Assembly: GCA_964498065.1 (NCBI GenBank)
Contig: CAZCFZ010000104.1
Span: forward strand, 1 to 12,714
Direction of reading: 5' to 3'
DNA from: FEN-1297 sp964498065
GTDB lineage: Bacteria > Bacteroidota > Ignavibacteria > Ignavibacteriales > Ignavibacteriaceae
DNA: 12,714 nucleotides
Of the stretch, positions 6,510 through 12,714 are shown piece after piece. The notes below the pieces were generated by a model that was not told where the DNA came from, made no database searches, and worked only from the letters and a program-made list of their open reading frames with translations. The position numbers and the translations under genes are program-made. How positions within the stretch are numbered: the stretch's first letter is position 1; every line of letters starts with the position of its first letter.

Positions 6510-7623
6510 AGTTATTATAAAAAATTATGGGGTTAGTTGACCCACCGTATTTAAAAATTTTTATATTTGAATTATTTGAATTAATATAATTTTCTAACTT
6601 GTTCTTTACTTCTTTAAGTGAATGAATTTCAGTTTCATAATGCCCGGCGTCAATTAAAAGAATTTCTCCGTTGAAATCATGAAATGTGTGATATTTAATA
6701 TCTGCAGTGATAAATGCATCGGCTCCTGAAAAAACGGCATCTTTTATCAATTCACTTCCGGCGCCTCCGCAGACGGCCACTTTATTAATTGAATTTTTGC
6801 TGCCTTTTGTGTAGCGAAAATTTTTAATATTTAATTTTTGCGAAATATATGATAGAAAAGTTTTCACGTTCAAAGGCTTTTCCAAATTCCCGATAACCCC
6901 TTCGCCGTAATTAACATTTGAATTCTCAAGCGGATAAATATCGTAGGCTATTTCTTCGTACGGGTGTACTTTAAATAATGCATTTAAAACATTTCTTAAT
7001 TTCCATGAATTAACCGGAACTTCCAATCTAACCTCTTCAACCTCTTCAAAATTTCCTTTTTTGCCGATTGAAGGATTGGTTTTTCCGGAGCCCCGGAACG
7101 TCCCTGTGCCGGAAGTTTTGAAACTACAATTACTATACTCTCCAATTATTCCTCCTCCTGCTTCGAAGATTGCCTTAGAAATCCGGTTAACATGGGTGAG
7201 AGGAACAAATACAATTAATTTGTTCTGATTTGATTTTATGTTAACTAAAAAGTCTATCTTTTTAAGATTTAATTTTTTGGCAAGTTCAAAGCTTACACCG
7301 TCCCTGGTAAAATCAAGATTTGTGTGCGCCGAATAAAGTGTTATATCGTTCTTGATTAATTTTTCAATTAATCTGGAGTTCTTATCGTTAAGTGTATCTA
7401 TTTTTTTAGGTGAATGAAAAAGAAGCGGGTGATGGGTTATTATTAAATTGCAGTTTTTTTTAATCGCATCTTCAACTACGCTGTCCGTAAGCTCGAGAGA
7501 CAAAAGAATGTTTTTTACTTTTCTTTTAACCGATCCTACTTGCAATCCGACATTATCCTTTTGCCACGCTATTTCTTTCGGGGCCCAGTCTTCAAAGTAT
7601 TTAAATATCTCGTTACATGTCAT
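6508..7623 (-). CDS. Nif3-like dinuclear metal centre protein (YbgI/YqfO family)
   Basis: This 371-residue member of the Nif3/DUF34 family has the usual N-terminus (IFKYFEDWAPKE...DNVGLQVG). The predicted metal ligands are His64/His65 in ITHHPLLF, Asp104 in SAHTNLD, and His328 and Glu332 in DAGHYETE; the His-x3-Glu spacing matches E. coli YbgI. It is the long form: residues of about 130-240 form the inserted PII/CutA-like domain with GTGTFRG and the HPYEE motif, as in YqfO. Databases often call it GTP cyclohydrolase 1 type 2, but the physiological role is not settled. I prefer the ATG at 7623. An in-frame ATG at 7659 would add 12 residues encoded by a terminator-type hairpin and is not family-like. 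It is coupled to the zinc-ribbon gene downstream. Confidence 0.93.
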   Translation of the reverse strand: MTCNEIFKYFEDWAPKEIAWQKDNVGLQVGSVKRKVKNILLSLELTDSVVEDAIKKNCNLIITHHPLLFHSPKKIDTLNDKNSRLIEKLIKNDITLYSAHTNLDFTRDGVSFELAKKLNLKKIDFLVNIKSNQNKLIVFVPLTHVNRISKAIFEAGGGIIGEYSNCSFKTSGTGTFRGSGKTNPSIGKKGNFEEVEEVRLEVPVNSWKLRNVLNALFKVHPYEEIAYDIYPLENSNVNYGEGVIGNLEKPLNVKTFLSYISQKLNIKNFRYTKGSKNSINKVAVCGGAGSELIKDAVFSGADAFITADIKYHTFHDFNGEILLIDAGHYETEIHSLKEVKNKLENYINSNNSNIKIFKYGGSTNPIIFYNN

Positions 7624-7626
7624 ATC

Positions 7627-7659
7627 AAAAAAAAATGCACTTCTGTATTTGAAGTGCAT
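7627..7659 (-). terminator. Intrinsic terminator-type hairpin directly before the nif3-like start
   Basis: On the minus strand ATGCACTTC (7659-7651) and GAAGTGCAT (7643-7635) form a perfect 9-bp stem with a 7-base loop, followed at once by a run of eight to nine T (7635-7627). This is a textbook Rho-independent terminator. It ends three bases before the nif3-like ATG. It may end transcripts coming from ispG, act as a leader attenuator for the nif3-like gene, or both. Confidence 0.8.
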
Positions 7660-7758
7660 CTTTCTAATTTTAATTCTTTTGCTGAGAAACAGCCGAACTG
7701 TAAAATATTCTGAAAAAAATAAATCTTTTAATATTTATTACCATAATTTAAGTTCTTA

Positions 7759-7787
7759 AATATAGGCTTTATCAATCAAATTTTCAA
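7759..7787 (-). promoter_or_regulatory. Sigma70-type promoter for the nif3-like gene
   Basis: On the minus strand TTGAAA (7787-7782), a 17-base spacer and TATATT (7764-7759) match the -35/-10 consensus at five of six positions each with ideal spacing. Transcription would start near 7752, giving a leader of roughly 130 bases before the nif3-like ATG. The promoter lies between the ispG stop and that gene, where one would be expected. Confidence 0.55.
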
Positions 7788-7853
7788 TAAAGAGGTTAAT
7801 ATTATATTAAAAATAATATGAACCCTATGTGATGTAAAATACCATAAAAAACA

Positions 7854-9863
7854 TTAGCCGGGTTCTGTCCAATTATTATCTTCTTTAATAAGCTCAATTA
7901 AGGAATCTACTGCATTTTCCGACTTAATGTTCCTTTTAACAATTTCTTTACCGCGGTATAGTGATATTTTTCCAACTCCGGAACCTACATAGCCGTAATC
8001 GGCATCTGCCATTTCTCCCGGACCGTTAACAATACATCCCATTATTGCGATTTTAACACCTTTTAAATGTTCTGTTCGTTTTCTAATCATTTCCGTCGTT
8101 TCCTGCAAATCAAACAAAGTTCTGCCGCAGGAAGGACACGCAATATATTCGGTTTTTGAAATTCGAACCCGGGCTGCCTGTAAAATTCCGAATAAAATTC
8201 TATTAACAATTTTCTCTATTTTTTCAGATGATTTTGTGTAGCTTTTTACATAAACATTGTCTTTCTTCAAAGGTGTTTCTAATTGAATATTTTTTGTACT
8301 TACCCATACACCGTCGCCAAATCCTTCTATAAGTAATCCGCCGAAATCGGTTGAACTGTTTAGTCTTAATTCATCGATTGTTATATTGGAATATGTCCTT
8401 TTAATAATAACAGGATTTTCAACTTTTTGTATAAGTAGTTCCATAAAAGCACGCCGCTGCGCGGGCATCCCGTGCAAATTATCAGTTCCCAAAACTAATA
8501 CTACGGTTTTGTCGTTTTTAATTTGTTCAATTAAATTTTTATTTAAATTGTCCGAATTAATTGATACAAAATTTAATGTATCGGATTTATAGTCTACAGT
8601 TAAATATTCATCTGCTTTGTATAAAGGATAACCTTTTGATTTCTCCTGAAATTGTTTCCAGAAGTCCAAATCATAAATTGCTTTTAATCCGCTGGGAATT
8701 TCAAATGAAAGTTCTTTGTCGCCGAGATAAATTATATCAGGCGCACTGTCATTCATGCTCCATTTGTCTGTGGATGAATTATAATAATATCCTATTAAGG
8801 AAAGATCATCTGCGGTTTTAATATTTTGTTCACTTAAATCCGCTACGACTCGTGGAACATTGCTTCCTCCTATTCCCGAAACCTCCGATGTATGTCTTTT
8901 AGAATAGTTATACGGATCATAAGGAATTACTTCAACAGGTTTTATCGGTTTATGTTCGGATCTGTTTTTATATCTATTAACTAATTGAATTGCTACAGGG
9001 GCTTCAAATTCGGGATCTTCGGTTAAAGAAACTCTTACCGTATCGCCTATTCCATCTTCTAACAAAGTTCCGATTCCAAGTGCCGATTTTATTCTTCCGT
9101 CTTCTCCGCCGCCCGCTTCAGTAACTCCAATGTGAAGTGGATAATTCATACCCTCTTCTTCCATTTTTTCAATCAATACCCTGTAGGCCTGCACCATTAT
9201 TTGAGGATTACTGGCTTTCATAGACAACACAATGTTATAATAGTTTAGGTCTTCACATATTCTTACAAATTCCAATGCTGATTCTACCATGCCTAATGGA
9301 GTATCTCCGTAACGACTCATAATTCTATCTGAAAGCGAGCCATGATTCGTTCCTATACGCATTGCTGTTCCGTATTCTTTACAGATTTTTACCAGCGGAA
9401 CAAACTTTTCCCGGATCCTATCAATCTCGGCATTATATTCAGTATCAGAATATTCAAGAGATTGAAATTTCTTTTTGTCTGCGTAATTTCCCGGATTTAC
9501 TCTAACTTTTTCAACAATTCTTGCAGCAATTTCTGCTGCATTAGGCGTAAAGTGAATGTCAGCAATTAGCGGAACATCGCATCCTCGTTTATGCAGTTCC
9601 TTTTTAATTTCCGCTAAATTCTGTGCTTCCAATTTACTAGGCGCTGTAATACGAACATACTCACATCCCGATTCAACCATCCTAATCGTCTGTTCAACAG
9701 TTGCTGTTGTATCCATAGTATTTGTAGTTGTCATCGATTGAATACGGATCGGATTATTCCCGCCGAGAGGAATATTACCAATGTTAACTTCTCTTGTTTT
9801 ATAACGGGAATAACTCGTTAAACTATTGCAGTATGTTTTAATATTTTTAATTGTATCAAGCAT
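7854..9863 (-). CDS. ispG: 4-hydroxy-3-methylbut-2-en-1-yl diphosphate synthase IspG (GcpE), long three-domain form
   Basis: IspG converts MEcPP to HMBPP in the MEP isoprenoid pathway, using a 4Fe-4S cluster and external reductant. The TIM-barrel domain opens with REVNIGNIPLGGNNPIRIQS (about 24-43) and carries CEYVRITAPS, PLIADIHF and KVRVNPGNYAD. The C-terminal reductase-like domain has the cluster ligands Cys576, Cys579 (CPSCGR), Cys610 (GCIVNGPGE) and the glutamate ligand Glu617. At 669 residues it is much longer than the roughly 370-residue E. coli protein; the extra mass is an inserted central domain of about 300-540, the form known from Bacteroidota, Chlorobi, Chlamydiae and plants. The ATG at 9863 follows the DJ-1-like stop by 14 bases without a clear Shine-Dalgarno; the two are probably one transcript. 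Confidence 0.97.
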   Translation of the reverse strand: MLDTIKNIKTYCNSLTSYSRYKTREVNIGNIPLGGNNPIRIQSMTTTNTMDTTATVEQTIRMVESGCEYVRITAPSKLEAQNLAEIKKELHKRGCDVPLIADIHFTPNAAEIAARIVEKVRVNPGNYADKKKFQSLEYSDTEYNAEIDRIREKFVPLVKICKEYGTAMRIGTNHGSLSDRIMSRYGDTPLGMVESALEFVRICEDLNYYNIVLSMKASNPQIMVQAYRVLIEKMEEEGMNYPLHIGVTEAGGGEDGRIKSALGIGTLLEDGIGDTVRVSLTEDPEFEAPVAIQLVNRYKNRSEHKPIKPVEVIPYDPYNYSKRHTSEVSGIGGSNVPRVVADLSEQNIKTADDLSLIGYYYNSSTDKWSMNDSAPDIIYLGDKELSFEIPSGLKAIYDLDFWKQFQEKSKGYPLYKADEYLTVDYKSDTLNFVSINSDNLNKNLIEQIKNDKTVVLVLGTDNLHGMPAQRRAFMELLIQKVENPVIIKRTYSNITIDELRLNSSTDFGGLLIEGFGDGVWVSTKNIQLETPLKKDNVYVKSYTKSSEKIEKIVNRILFGILQAARVRISKTEYIACPSCGRTLFDLQETTEMIRKRTEHLKGVKIAIMGCIVNGPGEMADADYGYVGSGVGKISLYRGKEIVKRNIKSENAVDSLIELIKEDNNWTEPG

Positions 9864-9877
9864 TTTTTAATTCATTT

Positions 9878-10399
9878 TTAGTTTTGCCTGTTTAATAATT
9901 CAATTATAGATTCGGCAAAAAAGCCGGCTGAATTTGGTCCGTTTGCAGTAATAATATTTCCTATAATAACTACGGGCAAATCTTTATAATCGATTCCTTT
10001 ATTTATCAATTCCAATTTATCTTCATAAAAACATGTAGCCGAAATCCTATTTAAAATTCCTGCTTTAGCCAATATTACCGGTGCACTGCAGATTGCGGCG
10101 ATAATTTTTCCGGATTTATTAAATCTAATTGCTGCTTTATGAAGCAGTGAATTATCCCAGTAGTTTCTAGCGCCGGAACCGCCGATAAAAACAATTCCGT
10201 TAAAATTATTTTCGTGAATATTAAACAGGTTTACATCCGCTTTAACCTTTTGACCGGTCTCACTTATGCACAAATAATTAGCATCAGAAGCTATAAATGT
10301 ATTTATATCGTTTTTTTCAAGAATTCTCTTTGTTGTAAAGAATTCAATACCGCTAAAATGCAAAGAAGGAAGAAAAATTAAAATACTTTTTTTATTCAC
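9878..10399 (-). CDS. DJ-1/PfpI family protein
   Basis: This 173-residue protein has the flavodoxin-like DJ-1/PfpI fold. Cys104 in AAICSAPVILAKAG is the nucleophile-elbow cysteine, Glu19 in FSGIEFF matches the conserved glutamate that hydrogen-bonds it, and VFIGGSGA (70-77) and ITANGPNSAGFFAESIIELL (150-169) are family blocks. Members include glyoxalase/deglycase-like, chaperone and protease proteins, and the exact activity cannot be read from sequence. No partner histidine of the protease type is evident. The start is GTG at 10399; the first residues MNKKSILIFL form the expected first beta strand, and there is no clear Shine-Dalgarno. A 13-base palindrome lies just upstream. It precedes ispG closely, so it is probably the first gene of that transcript. 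Confidence 0.9.
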   Translation of the reverse strand: MNKKSILIFLPSLHFSGIEFFTTKRILEKNDINTFIASDANYLCISETGQKVKADVNLFNIHENNFNGIVFIGGSGARNYWDNSLLHKAAIRFNKSGKIIAAICSAPVILAKAGILNRISATCFYEDKLELINKGIDYKDLPVVIIGNIITANGPNSAGFFAESIIELLNRQN

Positions 10400-10400
10400 C

Positions 10401-10413
10401 GGTTAATTTAACC
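10401..10413. repeat. 13-base perfect palindrome before the DJ-1-like gene
   Basis: GGTTAA and TTAACC flank a single T, one base upstream of the GTG start of the DJ-1-like gene in the dnaG intergenic region. The position and symmetry fit a repressor operator or a small hairpin over the initiation site, but nothing else shows this. Confidence 0.35.
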
Positions 10414-10463
10414 TAAATTTGATGTTTCTAATATAGTTATTATGGACAATGATAAAAAACCTA

Positions 10464-10498
10464 AATTTTGTAAAATTCATATCGTCATTTTTTGTAAA
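10464..10498. repeat. Repeated TTTTGTAAA motifs between the DJ-1-like gene and dnaG
   Basis: The nonamer TTTTGTAAA occurs at 10466-10474 and again at 10490-10498, 24 bases apart. The first copy lies within a 6-bp inverted repeat, AATTTT-GT-AAAATT (10464-10477). They may be binding sites in this divergent promoter region, or chance in AT-rich DNA. Confidence 0.25.
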
Positions 10499-10548
10499 TT
10501 ATCAATCGATTAATATCAGCCTTATTAAATATATTTTGTCCGGCAAAA

Positions 10549-12435
10549 ATGAGAATATCCGAGAATAAAATAGAAGAAATAAGATCAGCGGCAAATATTG
10601 TTGACGTAGTATCGGAATTTATTCCTTTGAAGAAAAGAGGAAAAAACTTTTTAGGTCTTTGCCCTTTTCACAACGAAAAAACTCCATCATTTACCGTAAG
10701 CGAAGAAAAACAGATTTTTCATTGTTTCGGATGTCATGCCGGAGGAAATGTATTTAAGTTTTTAATGGATTATGAAAAAATATCTTTTGTAGAAAGCGTT
10801 CAGGAAATTGCACAAAGATGCGGTATTAGTCTTGAGTTTGATGAGGCATCACAGAGTGAAAAGCAAAGCGAACAGGAAATATTTTACGACATAAATACCG
10901 AAGCTGCCCGGTATTTTTCGAATAACTTACTAAATCACCCCGATGGTGAATATGCCCGCAAATATTTTCAAGAAAGAAAAGTAAAACCTCAGACAATGCG
11001 CGCCTTCGGGCTTGGATACGCTCTGCCCGGCTGGGAAAATTTTCTTTCATTTGCAGAGGAAAGAAAGATTGATTTTCAAAAAGCTTTAACTCTAGGATTG
11101 ATCGGTCAAAATAATGACGGGAGATTGTATGATAAATTTTCGGGAAGAATAATTTTCCCGATCTTTTCGCCTAACGGCCGGGTTGTGGCGTTTGCTGGAA
11201 GAATCCTGGACAACAGGGAAAATGCTGCAAAGTATCTTAACTCGCCTGAATCAATAATTTATACAAAAGGAAGAATACTTTACGGTCTTTCGCATGCAAA
11301 AGATGAAATTAGACGTTTGGATAAAGCTATCCTTGTTGAAGGATACATGGATTTAATTGCGTTGCATCAAAACGGAATAAAGAATGTTGTGGCGGTTTCC
11401 GGCACGGCGCTTACCGAAGAACAGGTCCAATTAATTTCACGTTATACAAAAAATGTAGTTCTTCTTTTTGATGCAGATACAGCCGGTATAAAAGCTTCTA
11501 TGCGGAGTATTGAACTTTTACTTAGGCGTGATATTGAAGTGAAGATTGCTTCTCTTCCTTCCGGCGAAGATCCCGATTCTTATGTAAATAATTACGGTAA
11601 AGAAAAATTTGAAGAAATAATAAAGAAGGCTGAAAATTTTTTAGAATACCAAACCAGGTATTTCAGCAGCCAGGGAATGTTTGATGATTCTGCAAGGGCA
11701 GCTAATGCAATTAGAGAATTGGTAAAACCTGTTGCTATTATTTCCGATGAGATTAAGAGAAGCTTATTGATAAAATCAATTGCAAAGAATTTTGATCTTA
11801 GAGAAAAACTGCTTGAAACAGAACTTCAGAAAGCCATTAATGCACAAGGCAGGCAAATTACCGGAGAAGAAAGAATTAGAGATAGAGAGATTGCAAAAAA
11901 CAAAATTGTAATTGAGGAAAAAACCTCAAAAAAAGTATCTCCAAAAATTTATAATCTGGAAAGAGAAATTATAAAACTTCTCTTTGAAGGTAACGGCGAA
12001 ATTGTTGAGTTTATTTCATATCATATTTCTCCCGAAGAATTTGCGGTTGATGCGCATTTAAAACTTGCTGCTTTGGTTTATGACGCATTTAGGAATAATG
12101 AAAGCATTGTAGCAGGCTCGTTAATAGGAAAAATTAACGATGAAGGTCTTCAATCATACGTTCAAGAACTAACATTTGAAAAATATGCAATAAGTAAAAA
12201 CTGGGAAGAAATTTATCCCGGACTTCCCCATGAACAGATAATGCAGAAGGTCGCAAAAGATACTGTAAAGAAATTCAAAGTGGAAGAGATTGATTTTAAA
12301 ATAAACAATAATTCAAAGTTGATTGGAGATGTCCAAGACGAAGAAGAAAAAGTTAATTTACTAAAGATCAATCGTGATCTAGAGACAGAAAGAGCTTCAA
12401 TTACAAAAGATCTTGACGGAAATAATCTTAATTAA
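10549..12435 (+). CDS. dnaG: DNA primase DnaG
   Basis: DnaG (628 aa) makes RNA primers at the replication fork. The N-terminal zinc domain has Cys38, His41 (CPFH), Cys59 and Cys62 (CFGC). The RNA polymerase core begins near residue 110 and shows RIIFPIFSPNGRVVAFAGR (200-218). The TOPRIM part has ILVEGYMD (Glu264), AVSGTAL (282-288), the metal-binding LLFDADTAG (Asp308, Asp310) and DPDSY (341-345). The C-terminal third is the divergent helicase-interacting region (LEREIIKLLF onward). The opening MRISENKIEEIRSAANIVDVVSEFIPLKKRGKN-type block fixes the ATG start although no Shine-Dalgarno is obvious. It stands divergent from the DJ-1-like/ispG pair with a 149-base gap. The classic rpoD partner is not next; a ferredoxin gene follows. 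Confidence 0.97.
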   Translation: MRISENKIEEIRSAANIVDVVSEFIPLKKRGKNFLGLCPFHNEKTPSFTVSEEKQIFHCFGCHAGGNVFKFLMDYEKISFVESVQEIAQRCGISLEFDEASQSEKQSEQEIFYDINTEAARYFSNNLLNHPDGEYARKYFQERKVKPQTMRAFGLGYALPGWENFLSFAEERKIDFQKALTLGLIGQNNDGRLYDKFSGRIIFPIFSPNGRVVAFAGRILDNRENAAKYLNSPESIIYTKGRILYGLSHAKDEIRRLDKAILVEGYMDLIALHQNGIKNVVAVSGTALTEEQVQLISRYTKNVVLLFDADTAGIKASMRSIELLLRRDIEVKIASLPSGEDPDSYVNNYGKEKFEEIIKKAENFLEYQTRYFSSQGMFDDSARAANAIRELVKPVAIISDEIKRSLLIKSIAKNFDLREKLLETELQKAINAQGRQITGEERIRDREIAKNKIVIEEKTSKKVSPKIYNLEREIIKLLFEGNGEIVEFISYHISPEEFAVDAHLKLAALVYDAFRNNESIVAGSLIGKINDEGLQSYVQELTFEKYAISKNWEEIYPGLPHEQIMQKVAKDTVKKFKVEEIDFKINNNSKLIGDVQDEEEKVNLLKINRDLETERASITKDLDGNNLN

Positions 12436-12562
12436 ATTATAACTCCTTTATACTTAAAAACGAAAATCTAAAAAACATTTAACACTTAAATTAAAAATTT
12501 ATTTTAATAAGGCTATTAATTTTATGAACAATACATTCCGGCAGGCTAAAACAGGAATTTTA

Positions 12563-12714
12563 ATGATTGATATTTTACCGGATAAATGCGACTTCTGCGG
12601 GTGCTGTGTAGGAGTTTGTCCGGAAGATGCTATAGAGTTAAAAGAAGCTGAAATTTTTATAATCGATGAAAGGTGTACAAATTGCGCAAAATGTGTTTGG
12701 AGCTGCCCGATTGA
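12563..12714 (+). CDS. 4Fe-4S dicluster ferredoxin domain protein, 3' end missing
   Basis: The visible part holds two bacterial-ferredoxin cluster motifs: C-x2-C-x2-C-x3-C-P (CDFCGCCVGVCP) and, about 29 residues later, C-x2-C-x2-C-x3-C-P (CTNCAKCVWSCP). This is the typical 2[4Fe-4S] arrangement of an electron carrier or an electron-input domain. I prefer the ATG at 12563, with AGGA six bases upstream and the first cysteine at residue 9. An in-frame ATG at 12524 would add 13 residues (NNTFRQAKTG-type) with a poorer ribosome-binding site. The gene runs off the right edge, so whether it is a stand-alone ferredoxin or the N-terminus of a larger oxidoreductase is unknown. From memory, similar short ferredoxins sit before geranylgeranyl-reductase-like flavoproteins in related bacteria. 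Confidence 0.85.
   Translation, partial: MIDILPDKCDFCGCCVGVCPEDAIELKEAEIFIIDERCTNCAKCVWSCPI

Noticed and set aside
7624..7659. In-frame ATG at 7659 as start of the nif3-like gene
   Set aside because: The 12 added residues are encoded by a perfect terminator hairpin and its T-run and are unlike the family N-terminus.
7799..7819. 7-bp AT-only hairpin (ATATTAT/ATAATAT) after ispG as terminator
   Set aside because: No G-C pairs and no T-run follows on the minus strand; expected by chance in this AT-rich stretch.
10492..10516. TTGTAA and TAATAT as dnaG promoter
   Set aside because: The spacer is only 13 bases, too short for a sigma70 promoter.

Overview
The window is AT-rich bacterial chromosome carrying mostly housekeeping genes. 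The organism is probably a member of the Ignavibacteria/Chlorobi-Bacteroidetes side of the tree. This is inferred from the long three-domain IspG (669 aa), the long Nif3-family protein with an inserted domain, and a left-edge protein that resembles Bacteroidota/Ignavibacteria sequences. Nothing here marks a mobile element, CRISPR array, prophage or tRNA gene, and I do not see an obviously new multi-gene system.

Layout. On the + strand, 1-576 is the C-terminal part of a conserved protein with a glutamine-amidotransferase-like end, and 672-1328 is a fumarylacetoacetate-hydrolase-family enzyme. These converge on a long minus-strand block. Read in its own direction the block is nif3-like (7623-6508), a C4 zinc-ribbon coiled-coil protein (6493-5768), the RNase P RNA rnpB (about 5462-5070), recJ (5030-3315), yebC (3303-2563), ruvC (2510-1974) and ruvA (1947-1366). 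The second minus-strand unit is a DJ-1/PfpI-family protein (10399-9878) followed by ispG (9863-7854). Divergent from it on the + strand are dnaG (10549-12435) and, cut by the right edge, a two-cluster 4Fe-4S ferredoxin domain protein (12563-12714).

How the genes work together. recJ, yebC, ruvC and ruvA form a tightly packed recombination/repair unit: a 5'-3' single-strand exonuclease, a YebC/TACO1-type translation or regulatory factor, the Holliday-junction resolvase and the junction-binding subunit. rnpB sits just upstream on the same strand, and its 3' end lies about 40 bases from the recJ start. nif3-like and the zinc-ribbon gene are coupled, with the stop codon of one inside the Shine-Dalgarno of the next; the recJ-yebC junction has the same design. 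IspG is an iron-sulfur enzyme of the MEP isoprenoid pathway. DnaG is the replication primase.

The most interesting non-coding signals are a good sigma70-type promoter followed by a textbook intrinsic-terminator hairpin that ends three bases before the nif3-like start codon, a small hairpin overlapping the recJ ribosome-binding site, an extra hairpin inside the RNase P RNA, and a possible branched fold in the nearly 300-base gene-free stretch between rnpB and the zinc-ribbon gene.
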